64,000 nt of DNA from NCBI RefSeq assembly GCF_036188265.1, contig NZ_CP108093.1:6911001-6975000 (forward strand), in the 5' to 3' direction. Origin of the DNA: Streptomyces sp. NBC_00247 (lineage in GTDB: Bacteria; Actinomycetota; Actinomycetes; Streptomycetales; Streptomycetaceae). The translations under genes and the position numbers were made by a program. Positions 40,769-49,253 of the stretch are shown in pieces (positions within the stretch are counted from its first letter, which is position 1; each line of letters opens with the position of its first letter). The notes under the pieces are model-generated. The model saw only the letters and a program-made list of their open reading frames with translations, was not told the origin of the DNA and ran no database searches.

Positions 40769-41488
40769 ATGAGTGCCATCAAGGGAGCCAGGGAACGCGC
40801 CCGTACCGAGATCACGGCCGCCATCAAGGACGAGGCGAGGGCGCAGCTCGCGGCGGAGGGCGCTTCCAGGCTCTCGCTGCGCGCCGTGGCCCGCGAGCTC
40901 GGCATGGTCTCCTCCGCGCTCTACCGCTACTTCCCCAGCCGCGACGAACTGCTGACGGCGCTGATCGTCGACGCCTACGACGCCGTCGGTGAAGCCGCCG
41001 AAACGGCAGCCCGCGACGCGACCGCCCGCCCGGACGGCTCCCCCGCCGTCGCCTGGACGGCCGCCGCCCGCGCCGTACGGGAGTGGGCTCTCGCGCACCC
41101 CCACGAGTACGCTCTGATCCACGGCTCGCCCGTACCCGGTTACGTCGCACCCCAGGACACCGTCGCCCCGGCCTCCCGCGTCGGACTCGTCCTCATCGGC
41201 CTGGTCCGCGAGGCCCACCGGGCCGGGGGCGTCACCACCCCGCCGCTCTCCGCCGCGCTGCGCCCCGAGGCGGTCCGCATGGCGGCGGAACTCGCGCCGG
41301 ACCTGCCTCCGGCCAACGCCGCGGCGCTCGTCATCGCCTGGGCGCAGCTCTTCGGACTCGTCTCCTTCGAGGTCTTCGGCCAGTTCAACGGGGTGGTGGA
41401 GGACCGGGAGGCGCTGTTCCGTCAGGCGGCTGACGGGCTCGCGCACTCGGTCGGCCTCACGGCACCCGGGGGGCCGGCCGGAGGGTGA
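40769..41488 (+). CDS. TetR-family transcriptional repressor
   Basis: This 239-residue protein has the TetR DNA-binding domain (ARTEITAAIKDEARAQLAAEG, LSLRAVARELGMVSSALYRYFPSRDELL, residues about 10-60) and a TetR_C-type ligand domain with VREWALAHPHEYALIHGSPVPGY. It very likely represses itself and the divergent oxidoreductase gene through the two identical palindromes between them. The ATG at 40769 follows CAGAAT by seven bases, so the message may be leaderless. Confidence 0.92.
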   Translation: MSAIKGARERARTEITAAIKDEARAQLAAEGASRLSLRAVARELGMVSSALYRYFPSRDELLTALIVDAYDAVGEAAETAARDATARPDGSPAVAWTAAARAVREWALAHPHEYALIHGSPVPGYVAPQDTVAPASRVGLVLIGLVREAHRAGGVTTPPLSAALRPEAVRMAAELAPDLPPANAAALVIAWAQLFGLVSFEVFGQFNGVVEDREALFRQAADGLAHSVGLTAPGGPAGG

Positions 41489-41499
41489 GCGCCCAGCCG

Positions 41500-41705
41500 G
41501 ACGAGCCGCGGGGAGTTCGCCGGAACCGCGGGTCACCAGGCGGGTCTCCACCATGACGGTGCGCCCCCAGCGGTCCCCGCCGAGACGTCCCACCGCGATG
41601 GCGCCCGCCGATGCGCCCATGGCCATGGGGCGCTGGGCGACCACGGCGAGCCGGGAACCGAAGTCGCCGGACCTCGGGGACGTCGTCGAAGGCCTCAAGC
41701 TCCGG
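41500..41705 (-). pseudogene. decayed C-terminal fragment of a LacI-family regulator
   Basis: Two reading frames on the minus strand join near 41670 to give a LacI C-terminus: LEAFDDVPEV in one frame, then GDFGSRLAVVAQRPMAMG and TVMVETRLVTRGSGELP in the next. The arrangement mirrors the end of the LacI protein at 31425-32453 (FDDIELGDL, TVIAQD, LPTTLVARGSGELP). There is no stop codon at the expected place and no N-terminal part. It is a remnant of a duplicated or inherited regulator. Confidence 0.6.
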
Positions 41706-41949
41706 CGTCCGGGACAGGGGCGTCGCCGTCCACCGGGCACCGGTCACCGCCGGGGGCCCAGCACCTCCTGGTGTGCGCGGACGGTTCACGTATCCGGCTC
41801 GGGCTCGGGAACGTCGCGCAGAATCCGACCGTCGGTCGGTAGGGGGCCTCCCCGTACCGCGTCCGCACCGGTCACCGGGAGGCCCCGCCCGCAGGGTGCG
41901 GGACGTCACCGGCGAGACGGGCGGCCTCCCCGGCGCCGCTCCCGGTTCG

Positions 41950-42693
41950 TCAGACGACGGCGGAGTTCTCCGTCCAGAGCCGCGCCACGGACTCGTCGCC
42001 GTCGACGGTGACGGAGGAGAGCGGCAGACGGTTCCACAGTGCCGCGTAGAGAGCCTCCGCGCTGCCGCTCAGCACGCAGTCGGCCGCGGCCCCGCGGCCG
42101 TCGTCGCGCACGGCCTGCGGCGGTCCGGCCGAGAGCCGTACCGTCCAGGCGGCGTCCGCGTCGACCGCGTGCACCCGCAGGGTGCGAGGGGCTTCGGTGC
42201 GTACCCGGCTCTTGGCGCGGGCGTGGAAGCCGACCAGCAACTCGTCGATGCCGTCGAGCGCGCGGACCGTGTCCACCGGGGAGTACGGCGTCCCGAGCGC
42301 CGACTCGGCGTCCAGCCGGTGCACCGTCGTCTCGTGCAGCTGGCGGCGCGCCCAGAACGCCGATCCGGAGGCCGCCGGCATGAACGTCCAGCAGGCGAGG
42401 TCGCGCGGAGCGGCTTCGAGCGCGGCGACCAGCGTCCGGTGTCCCTCGCCGAACCAGCCGAGCAACTCCTCCCCGTCCAGGTCCGGTTCGTCCTGCTCGG
42501 CAACGTAATGGGTGTGCCCCTCGACGACGAAGGCCGTCGCCCAGCGGTGCACCGTGCCGGTGTGGCGCAGCAGGTCGCGCACGCGCCAGCCCGGGCAGGT
42601 CGGCACCGGAGCGCTCGTCCCCGTCTTCGAGGCCGCCGCCGTGAGCAGTCGGCCTTCCTCGTCGAGCTGCGTGATCTGTTCGGGCATGTCCAT
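41950..42693 (-). CDS. maleylpyruvate isomerase-family mycothiol-dependent enzyme
   Basis: This 247-residue protein has the DinB-like N-terminal helical bundle of the actinobacterial maleylpyruvate isomerase family. Features are VPTCPGWRVRDLLRHTGTVHRWA with the metal-binding His, FWARRQLHETTVHRLDAE with the two other His ligands, and a C-terminal SCP2-like domain (LSGSAEALYAALWNRLP). Members use mycothiol as cofactor for isomerisation or transfer. It starts ATG at 42693, six bases after CACAAT, so it may be leaderless. Confidence 0.88.
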   Translation of the reverse strand: MDMPEQITQLDEEGRLLTAAASKTGTSAPVPTCPGWRVRDLLRHTGTVHRWATAFVVEGHTHYVAEQDEPDLDGEELLGWFGEGHRTLVAALEAAPRDLACWTFMPAASGSAFWARRQLHETTVHRLDAESALGTPYSPVDTVRALDGIDELLVGFHARAKSRVRTEAPRTLRVHAVDADAAWTVRLSAGPPQAVRDDGRGAAADCVLSGSAEALYAALWNRLPLSSVTVDGDESVARLWTENSAVV

Positions 42694-43044
42694 GCTGCGG
42701 ATTGTGGCAGGCGCCGGGTGCGGCCGCCCACGTTGTCCGGGGAAGTCTCGGACGCTGAACAGGAGTTGCTCCTCGCAGGCCCCGAGGCGGTGCATGGCGC
42801 TCCGTCCGCCCTGCGGAGCCGACAGGTCCCGCACTACGTTCGCCGCCGAGTCGAGCGCCCCCGCTACGGCCCGGCATTTCGCCCGCGGGCCGTTCCGGGC
42901 CCGGTCCGCAAAACAGGAGCCCGGCCATGCCTGGAGCGACGGCCGACGACGCCGCGCGCGATGACGGGCGGGGCCACTCCGCCGCCGGACGGCGCCCGGT
43001 GCGGGAAGACCGTTCCGCTCCGCCGAAGGGCGGCCGAAAGGCTC
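42694..43044. other. intergenic region, no gene seen
   Basis: These 351 bases lie between two minus-strand genes. Open frames exist but their products are Arg/Ala-rich and motif-free. It holds the promoter of the maleylpyruvate isomerase gene and presumably the terminator of the MFS gene, which I could not identify. Confidence 0.5.
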
Positions 43045-44319
43045 TCAGACGTGCGGCGAAGCGGCGCGGGAGACGTACCCGAGCACGCCGGCCGCCGCGG
43101 CGAGCAGGGCCACCGTCGTCAGGGCCATCGGCAGCGAGAGCCAGTCCGCGAGGAAACCGATGACGGGCGGCCCGACCAGCATGCCGCCGTAGCCGAGGGT
43201 GGACGCCGCGGCGACACCGCCGGGACCCGCCAACGCGCCCGCCCTGCCGACCGCGACCGGGAAGATGTTGGCCAGTCCGAGCCCTGTCACGGCGAAGCCG
43301 GCGAGCGCGAGCGGAACCGTGGGGGCGAGTGAGCCCAGCAGCATCCCGGCCGCTGCCGCCGCACCGCCCAGGACCAGCGTCCGCGTCTGGCCGAAACGTT
43401 CCAGCAAGATCGTGCCGGTGAGTCGGCCAACTCCCATGGCCAGGGCGAACAGTGAATAGCCGGCAGCGGCGGTGCCCGGTGCGGCGTGCAGGTCCTGAGA
43501 GAGGTGCAGTGCGCTCCACTCCGCGAGTGCCCCCTCGCCGTAGGCGGTGCAGAGCGCGATCACGCCGAAGAGGAAGACCACCCGGCGGACGGCCGGGCTC
43601 ATGCGGGGAGAAGACGGATCGCGGTTGTCCGGCGCGGAGGGCGCGGAGGGCGCGGAGGGCGCGGAGGGCGCGGAAGGCGCGCCCGGCGCGGTGGCCGCGT
43701 CGTCCGGGGTGTTGCGGAGCATGACCGGCCCCATGACCGCGGTGACCAGCAGGCCGGTCGCGGCGAGCAGGGTCAGGTGGGCGACGGGGGAGAGGTGGCT
43801 CGCGGCGATGCCGCCGATGCCCGCGCCGGCCATGCCGCCGAAGCTGAACGCGGCGTGGAAGCTGGGCAGTACGGGCCGGCGGATGGCGGCGACGAGGTCC
43901 ACCGCCGCACTGTTCATGGCGACGTTCATCCCGCCGTAGGCGGCACCGAAGACCAGCAGCAGCAGTCCGAGCGTGAGCGCCGAACCGGCGTGCGCGGGCA
44001 GGGCGATGCTCAGGGAGAGCAGGATGCCGCACCAGACGCCGACCCGGTGGCTGCCGAAGCGGTGGCAGAGCCGGCCGGTGAGGACCATCGTGATCACCGC
44101 GCCCGCCGAGACGCCCAGCAGGGCGAGCCCGAGCGAGGAGGCGGAGGCGCCGATGTGGTGCTTGATGGCCGGGATGCGTACGACCCAGCCTGCGAAGAGG
44201 AAACCGTCGAGAGCGAAGAACGCGGTCAGCGCGGTGCGGAGCCGGGCCGCGGAGGGTGGGGCGGTGTCTCCGCCATGTCCCCCCGTTCGGACCGTCCGCA
44301 GTTTGTTTAGGTGCGGCAC
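43045..44319 (-). CDS. MFS transporter (YbjJ-like)
   Basis: This 424-residue protein has 12 predicted membrane segments in two halves. The MFS loop 2-3 motif is present as TGRLCHRFGSHRVG, and FGAAYGGMNVAMNSAAVDL plus SFHAAFSFGGMAGAGIGG resemble the YbjJ/fucose-transporter-like branch. The central cytoplasmic loop carries a tandem Ser-Ala-Pro repeat. GTG 44319 is supported by a promoter (TTGTGC-N18-TATGCT) ending six bases upstream, so it is leaderless. It is divergent from a ROK-type regulator, which probably controls it. Confidence 0.9.
   Translation of the reverse strand: MPHLNKLRTVRTGGHGGDTAPPSAARLRTALTAFFALDGFLFAGWVVRIPAIKHHIGASASSLGLALLGVSAGAVITMVLTGRLCHRFGSHRVGVWCGILLSLSIALPAHAGSALTLGLLLLVFGAAYGGMNVAMNSAAVDLVAAIRRPVLPSFHAAFSFGGMAGAGIGGIAASHLSPVAHLTLLAATGLLVTAVMGPVMLRNTPDDAATAPGAPSAPSAPSAPSAPSAPDNRDPSSPRMSPAVRRVVFLFGVIALCTAYGEGALAEWSALHLSQDLHAAPGTAAAGYSLFALAMGVGRLTGTILLERFGQTRTLVLGGAAAAAGMLLGSLAPTVPLALAGFAVTGLGLANIFPVAVGRAGALAGPGGVAAASTLGYGGMLVGPPVIGFLADWLSLPMALTTVALLAAAAGVLGYVSRAASPHV
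43631..43684 (-). repeat. 9-bp tandem repeat inside the MFS gene
   Basis: GGCGCGGAG is repeated about five times in a row, the last copies slightly changed, encoding (Ser-Ala-Pro)n in the loop between the two transporter halves. In-frame copy-number change would be tolerated. Confidence 0.8.
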
Positions 44320-44325
44320 AAAGTC

Positions 44326-44355
44326 AGCATAGGGGTGGGCCCGGCAAGGGCACAA
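44326..44355 (-). promoter_or_regulatory. promoter of the leaderless MFS mRNA
   Basis: On the minus strand, TTGTGC (44355-44350), an 18-base spacer and TATGCT (44331-44326) end six bases before the GTG start codon at 44319. Confidence 0.65.
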
Positions 44356-44440
44356 GACGGATGCGGACGTGACCCGGAGCACGTCGTGAGCTGGTGCCGA
44401 AGCGTCAGGGACGCCTCGGGATCGTGGGAGACTCGCCCCC

Positions 44441-45655
44441 ATGAACGGCAAGGTGTCCACCACGCGGACGAAGCTGGAGAGGGGCCGCAGCGCGCTCGGG
44501 CCGGCCCTGGAACTGGTGCACACGGGGCGTGCGCCCACGCGTGCCGTGCTGACCTCCGAACTGGGCGTCACCCGCGCCACCGCCGGCGCGGTCGCGGCCG
44601 AACTGGAGGCGCTGGGGCTCATCAGGGTCGACTCCAGCCCCGGTTCGGCCGCCGGCTCGCAGGGTCGCCCCTCGCACCGGCTGTCGGTGTACGAGGCCGG
44701 GCCCGTCGTACTCGCCGCACAGGTGCACTCCGACGGCTTCCGTGCGGCGCTGGTCGGCCTCGGTGGCAGGATCGTCGCCACCGCACCGGGCTGCGGCACC
44801 GTCATGGCCGACCCCGCGCAGGTGCTCGGCGAGGTGGTCGAGGCCGGCGCGCAACTGCTGCGCGGCAGTGGGCTGCGCTGCGTGGGTGCCGGACTCGCCG
44901 TCCCCTCGGCGGTGGCCGAACCGGAGGGAACGGCCCTGAACCCGATCCACATCGCATGGCCCGCCGGTGCCCCGGTGCGCGAGATCTTCCGCGCCTGTGT
45001 GCGTGAGGCGGGGATCGAGGGGCCGGTGTTCACGGGGAACGACGTCAACCTCGCGGCGCTCGCCGAACACCGGCACGGCTCCGGGCGCGGCGCTCAGCAC
45101 CTGCTCTGCGTGGCCACCGGCCATCGGGGGGTCGGTGGCGCTCTGGTGCTCGACGGCCGTCTGCACAGCGGGAGTTCGGGGCTCGCCCTCGAAGTCGGAC
45201 ACCTCACGGTGAACCCGGAGGGCCGTGCGTGCCACTGCGGTGGCCGGGGTTGCCTCGACGTCGAGGCGGACCCGCTGGCCTTTCTTCTCGCGGCGGGCCG
45301 GCCCCCCGGCCCGGAGGAGTCGCTGCTCAAGCAGGCGGGCGACCTGTTGCGTACGGAGTACGAGGACGGGGAGGTGCGCCGCGCCTCCGAGGCGCTCATC
45401 GACCGTCTGGGGCTGGGGCTCGCGGGGCTCGTCAACATCCTCAACCCCGATCGGGTCATCCTCGGGGGACTCCATCGGGATCTGCTCGAAGCCGACCCCG
45501 AGCGGCTGAGGGCCGTCGTCGCCGACCGCAGCCTGTGGGGGCGCAGCGGCAGTGTGCCGATCCTGCCGTGCACGCTCGCGCACGACAGCCTGGTGGGCGC
45601 GGCCGAACTGGCCTGGCAGCCAGTGCTCGACGACCCGCTGACCGTCCTCGTCTGA
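44441..45655 (+). CDS. ROK-family transcriptional regulator
   Basis: This 404-residue protein joins an N-terminal winged helix (TRAVLTSELGVTRATAGAVAAELEALGLI) to a ROK sugar-binding domain. The ROK zinc motif CHCGGRGCLDVEADP is intact near residues 265-280. The kinase glycine-rich motif is degenerate, as expected for a regulator of the NagC/XylR type. It probably senses a sugar and controls the divergent MFS transporter, whose start is 121 bases away. It starts with ATG at 44441. Confidence 0.9.
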   Translation: MNGKVSTTRTKLERGRSALGPALELVHTGRAPTRAVLTSELGVTRATAGAVAAELEALGLIRVDSSPGSAAGSQGRPSHRLSVYEAGPVVLAAQVHSDGFRAALVGLGGRIVATAPGCGTVMADPAQVLGEVVEAGAQLLRGSGLRCVGAGLAVPSAVAEPEGTALNPIHIAWPAGAPVREIFRACVREAGIEGPVFTGNDVNLAALAEHRHGSGRGAQHLLCVATGHRGVGGALVLDGRLHSGSSGLALEVGHLTVNPEGRACHCGGRGCLDVEADPLAFLLAAGRPPGPEESLLKQAGDLLRTEYEDGEVRRASEALIDRLGLGLAGLVNILNPDRVILGGLHRDLLEADPERLRAVVADRSLWGRSGSVPILPCTLAHDSLVGAAELAWQPVLDDPLTVLV

Positions 45656-45756
45656 CGCGCGGCACGACCCGCCGGGGCGTGCTCGTCCGACGCGTGGAAC
45701 GTCCTGGTCCGGCCGTCCTTCCTTGCCGGTTCCGAAGGCGGCCCCGCATCACCCCC

Positions 45757-45802
45757 GCGGCCGGTGTCCGGGCGACGTTACGGTTGCCCGGACACCGGCC
45801 GC
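45757..45802. terminator. bidirectional terminator
   Basis: Perfect 17-bp arms (45757-45773 and 45786-45802) with a 12-base loop lie between convergent genes. Confidence 0.85.
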
Positions 45803-45842
45803 AGGGCGAAACCCGCACCGGGCAAACGGTGTTGTCTCCGCG

Positions 45843-46367
45843 TCAGCCGAGAACCGCGGAGCGGCTGGGGAACTGCGCGGAGGCTTCCACCGCCCCCGCG
45901 TAACGCCCCGCGAAGGGGCCGTCGGTCATCGATCCGTACACCGCGAGCGGTGGCAGCACCGTCGCCGTGGTGGACGGGGTCGGCAGGGTGAACCAGACGA
46001 TCTTGCCCGCGTTCTCGCCCGGGCGGACACCCCAGCTCTCACTGACGGCGGCGATGAGGGCCAGCCCGCGCCCCGAGGTGGCGAAGGTCTCCGCCACGTT
46101 CACAGTGGGCAATCGTGGGTCGTGGTCGTGTACGGAGACCGTCAGACGATCGAGCAGCAGCTCGATGTCGACGGTGCACGACTTGTCCGGCTCCGCATGG
46201 CGGTGGACGTTGGTGAGAAGCTCGGTGACGCCCAGGGCTGCATGGTCGATCAGAGGATCGAGATGCCAGTAACGCAATTGTGCCGAGATGATTCTGCGGA
46301 CCTGACCGATCCGCGACGGCAGTGCCTGGAGCTCCACCGTGCAGTGCCTGCTTGGCTCGCTGATCAC
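45843..46367 (-). CDS. RsbW-like ATP-binding protein (anti-sigma factor type)
   Basis: This 174-residue GHKL ATPase resembles the many Streptomyces RsbW/SpoIIAB-like serine kinases. The N-box is GVTELLTNVHRHA, the G1 region VHDHDPRLP and the G2 region SGRGLALIAAVSESWG. Such proteins bind anti-sigma-factor antagonists or regulate development. GTG 46367 is preferred to an earlier GTG because GGGGAG lies eight bases upstream. Eighteen further N-terminal residues are possible. No sigma factor or antagonist gene is adjacent. Confidence 0.87.
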   Translation of the reverse strand: MISEPSRHCTVELQALPSRIGQVRRIISAQLRYWHLDPLIDHAALGVTELLTNVHRHAEPDKSCTVDIELLLDRLTVSVHDHDPRLPTVNVAETFATSGRGLALIAAVSESWGVRPGENAGKIVWFTLPTPSTTATVLPPLAVYGSMTDGPFAGRYAGAVEASAQFPSRSAVLG

Positions 46368-46797
46368 GGCTGCGACTCCCCGAAAGAGGTCCGGAAGAAG
46401 ACGGAGGAACGGATCCAGCATCTGGCTGGCTGGTGTTTCTGGTCTGCTCTGTGGTCCGTCGCGGCTGCCGGCCCCTCCGTCGCGAGGGTGACCGTCGTTG
46501 AACCGTCCGTGACGTGACTTCAGCGTCGCTCAGGGCGCCCCGCGCCGCAACTCGCGGCCGTGGAACCCGCTCGGGGGACGATCCGGGGCCGGTCCGGGGG
46601 TGATGAGAGGGGGCTGGCCCGGGGCTGCGCAGGGGGCTCCGTGAGGGGCTGGTACCGCGTGGGGGCTGGTATCGCCTGGCCGGGACCGCGCGAGGGCTGG
46701 TACCGCACGGGGGACGGGGCCGGACCGCCGGAGTCCGGGCCGTGGGCGGGTGTAGTGGGGTGCAGCGGGGGTGGGGCCGTGCGGCGCGCTCGTCGGG
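46368..46797. other. intergenic region with short direct repeats
   Basis: These 430 bases between two minus-strand genes contain no recognisable gene. GGCTGGTAYCGC occurs three times within about 60 bases (near 46647, 46664 and 46695). G-runs on the plus strand are frequent. Confidence 0.5.
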
Positions 46798-47115
46798 TCA
46801 GCGGTGCCGGCAGCCCGCGCTGCGCAGGACCTCGAGGAAGTGATGTATCGGTGCCGCCCCGTCCGGCAGCCGGCCCCGCTGTCCCATCGTGAGGCGGTAG
46901 CGCACGCCGTTGACCCGCGCGACGGCCGAATCGGCCTGGGAGAACCACCGCTTCCACGCACTGACCGCCCCCACCGGGGCGCTGTCGATCTCCCGGCCGT
47001 TGCTCGTCAGGAGAGCCACTCGGCCGTCCTTGACGATGACCTGCCCGGCCCGTGTGAGCGAACGGGCCCATCGCTCGATCCGCACCCCCCGTGCGCTGAA
47101 CTCGACGTCGTCCAC
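46798..47115 (-). CDS. conserved hypothetical protein
   Basis: This 105-residue protein (VEFSARGVRIERWARSLTRAG, then VKDGRVALLTSNGREIDSAPVGAV) is beta-rich and resembles small Streptomyces proteins of unknown function. GTG 47115 is chosen because a G-rich ribosome site precedes it and the longer upstream frame shows no protein character. It is divergent from the Cds1-like PLP enzyme gene, with about 250 bases between. Confidence 0.6.
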   Translation of the reverse strand: MDDVEFSARGVRIERWARSLTRAGQVIVKDGRVALLTSNGREIDSAPVGAVSAWKRWFSQADSAVARVNGVRYRLTMGQRGRLPDGAAPIHHFLEVLRSAGCRHR

Positions 47116-47368
47116 CGCTCGGTCGCCCCCCTTCGCACATTGGCTCCTGGGGGGATTCTTCCCGTCCTGGCACGTGTTCACGTGCGCGTGTCGGGCTGAA
47201 TCGCGTGTACGCAAGGTGACGCCGGGCGACGTGTGTCGGCTTGCCGGGTGCCCGCGATCCGTGCTCCGTACCCAAGCGATTCCTGGGGCAGGCCCAAGTC
47301 CCTGTTTGTGCAGGTGGGAGGAATATCGTAGGGGGAAGGCAGCACCGTCTCCACCAGGAGGATCAGCG

Positions 47369-48502
47369 ATGGGCATCAGCGGGCACGGACGCGATGGCGA
47401 GGCCGTCACGACGACTGACGTCGACCGCAGTGACTCCGCGTACCGGTCATGGCTCAAAGAGGCCGTGCGCAAGGTGCAGGCCGACGCCAACAGGTCGGCG
47501 GACACCCACTTGTTGCGCTTTCCGCTGCCCGAGGAGTGGGGCATCGACCTGTATCTCAAGGACGAGTCCACCCACCCGACCGGCAGTCTCAAGCACCGCC
47601 TCGCCCGGTCGCTCTTCCTCTACGGACTCTGCAACGGCTGGATCCGCCCGGGAAAGCCGGTCATCGAGGCGTCCAGTGGTTCGACGGCGGTCTCCGAGGC
47701 GTATTTCGCCAAGTTGATCGGGGTTCCCTTCGTCGCGGTGATGCCGCGGACGACCAGTCCCGAGAAGTGCCGTCTGATCGAATTCCACGGTGGCCGCTGC
47801 CATTTCGTCGACGATCCCCGGGCCATGTACGAGGAGTCGGCCGTGCTCGCCAAGGAAACCGGTGGTCACTACATGGACCAGTTCACCTACGCGGAGCGGG
47901 CCACCGACTGGCGCGGCAACAACAACATCGCCGAGTCGATCTACCAGCAACTGAGGCTGGAACGCTATCCGGAGCCCGCGTGGATCGTCGCCACGGCGGG
48001 GACCGGCGGCACCTCGGCGACCATCGCCCGGTACGTCCACTACATGCAGCACGACACCCGGATCTGTGTCCCCGACCCCGAGAACTCCTGCTTCTTCGAC
48101 GGCTGGACGCGGCACGACCCGCTGGCGAGCAGCGACTGCGGTTCCCGCATCGAGGGGATCGGCCGGCCGCGGATGGAACCGAGCTTCGTCCCCGGGGCCA
48201 TCGACCGGATGATGAAGGTCCCGGACGCGGCGAGCGTCGCGGCGGTACGCGCCCTGGAGCGGGTGATGGGACGCCGGGCGGGCGGCTCCACCGGGACCGG
48301 GCTCTGGAGCTCTTTCAAGATCATCGCGGAAATGGTGGAGCGGGGTGAGCAGGGCAGTGTCGTCACGCTGATCTGCGACTCCGGCGACCGCTACCTGGAC
48401 AAGTACTACTCCGACGCCTGGCTGAACCAGCAGGGCCTCGACATCGCCCCGTACGCCGCCACGCTCGACACGTTCCTGCGCACCGGAGTCTGGCCGGCCT
48501 GA
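47369..48502 (+). CDS. PLP-dependent cysteine synthase-family protein (Cds1-like desulfhydrase)
   Basis: This 377-residue fold-type II enzyme has the PLP lysine in DESTHPTGSLKHRLARSL, the substrate-binding loop EASSGSTAVSEAYFAKLIG and the phosphate-cup motif TAGTGGTSATIARY. Length and insertions resemble mycobacterial Cds1, an L-cysteine desulfhydrase releasing H2S, more than ordinary CysK. AGGAGGA precedes the ATG at 47369. It is monocistronic, with a terminator behind. Confidence 0.87.
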   Translation: MGISGHGRDGEAVTTTDVDRSDSAYRSWLKEAVRKVQADANRSADTHLLRFPLPEEWGIDLYLKDESTHPTGSLKHRLARSLFLYGLCNGWIRPGKPVIEASSGSTAVSEAYFAKLIGVPFVAVMPRTTSPEKCRLIEFHGGRCHFVDDPRAMYEESAVLAKETGGHYMDQFTYAERATDWRGNNNIAESIYQQLRLERYPEPAWIVATAGTGGTSATIARYVHYMQHDTRICVPDPENSCFFDGWTRHDPLASSDCGSRIEGIGRPRMEPSFVPGAIDRMMKVPDAASVAAVRALERVMGRRAGGSTGTGLWSSFKIIAEMVERGEQGSVVTLICDSGDRYLDKYYSDAWLNQQGLDIAPYAATLDTFLRTGVWPA

Positions 48503-48518
48503 CTCCCGCGCCGCTTCT

Positions 48519-48573
48519 CACGGCGTGCGGGCCGGACGGCGGAACCGCGCCGGCGGGCGGCCCGTACGCCGTG
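48519..48573. terminator. terminator hairpin between convergent genes
   Basis: CACGGCGTGCGGGCC (48519-48533) pairs with 48559-48573 with one mismatch. Confidence 0.65.
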
Positions 48574-48601
48574 GCCACGGCTACGGCTACGGTGGCCTCG
48601 G

Positions 48602-49054
48602 CTACCGCGGCGTGCGCGCCGGGGCTTCGAGGAGGCCGTCGAGCACCCGGCCGAACATCCGCCGCCCCGCCGCCAGGAGCAGCGGATCGATCCACCTGCC
48701 AGGAAGGAACAGCCGGACGTCCTCCACCCACACCACATGGGAGCCGGTCCGGGTCGGCATCACGTCGATCGACGCCCGCCCCCGGACCGTACGCCCGCGC
48801 TTCTCCAGACGGCAGAGCCCCGCACGGCCCGCCTCGGGTGGCGTCCAGCGCACCACTTCCATGGGGTCGTCGAAGGTGAGGGGACCCACTCCGGTCCGGG
48901 CGACGAACACCGTGCCCACCTCGGTCCGCGCGCCGGCCGGGACGAGCACCGAGGTGAGCGGCACATACGCACCGTGCCGCTCCCAGTCGGTCACCCGGCG
49001 CCAGGCCTCGGCGGCTGGAAGGGACGTGAATCGCTCGATCCGGAAGACGGCCAC
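48602..49054 (-). CDS. SRPBCC/polyketide cyclase-like protein
   Basis: This 150-residue protein has the START/SRPBCC layout: FTSLPAAEAWRRVTDWERHGAYVPLTSVLV at the front, WTPPEAGRAGLCRLEKRGRTV in the middle, and a long C-terminal helix (DPLLLAAGRRMFGRVLDGLLEA) closing the cavity. It probably binds a hydrophobic ligand or modifies a polyketide-like substrate. GTG 49054 is preceded six bases earlier by TACGAT on the coding strand, compatible with leaderless initiation, though no -35 is evident. Confidence 0.82.
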   Translation of the reverse strand: MAVFRIERFTSLPAAEAWRRVTDWERHGAYVPLTSVLVPAGARTEVGTVFVARTGVGPLTFDDPMEVVRWTPPEAGRAGLCRLEKRGRTVRGRASIDVMPTRTGSHVVWVEDVRLFLPGRWIDPLLLAAGRRMFGRVLDGLLEAPARTPR

Positions 49055-49253
49055 CGTCCGATCGTAGGCCGTGTCCGCCACTTTGCGGCGGACAAGCGGA
49101 AGGCCCCCGGCGCGGCGCGGTCCGGGCCGGAGCGGTCCCGGCCGGCGTGGCCCGTTCCGGGCCGGCGCAGGGCCGTGGGCCGTGGCAGGCCCGAGGCCGC
49201 CCGCACCGCACCGGAGGTACTCGGGCGGTCCTGCGGCGCCGCGGGGGAGCGGG

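Noticed and set aside
46520..47275. A minus-strand frame with repeated RYQP motifs across 46520-46800
   Set aside because: The repeats come from GC-rich direct repeats in non-coding DNA. The frame conflicts with the better supported 105-residue gene and has no ribosome site.
47320..47352. A possible SigR-type promoter (GGAAT then GTCTCC) before the Cds1-like gene
   Set aside because: The spacing is about 22 bases instead of the 18-19 expected for this sigma factor, so the match is not convincing.
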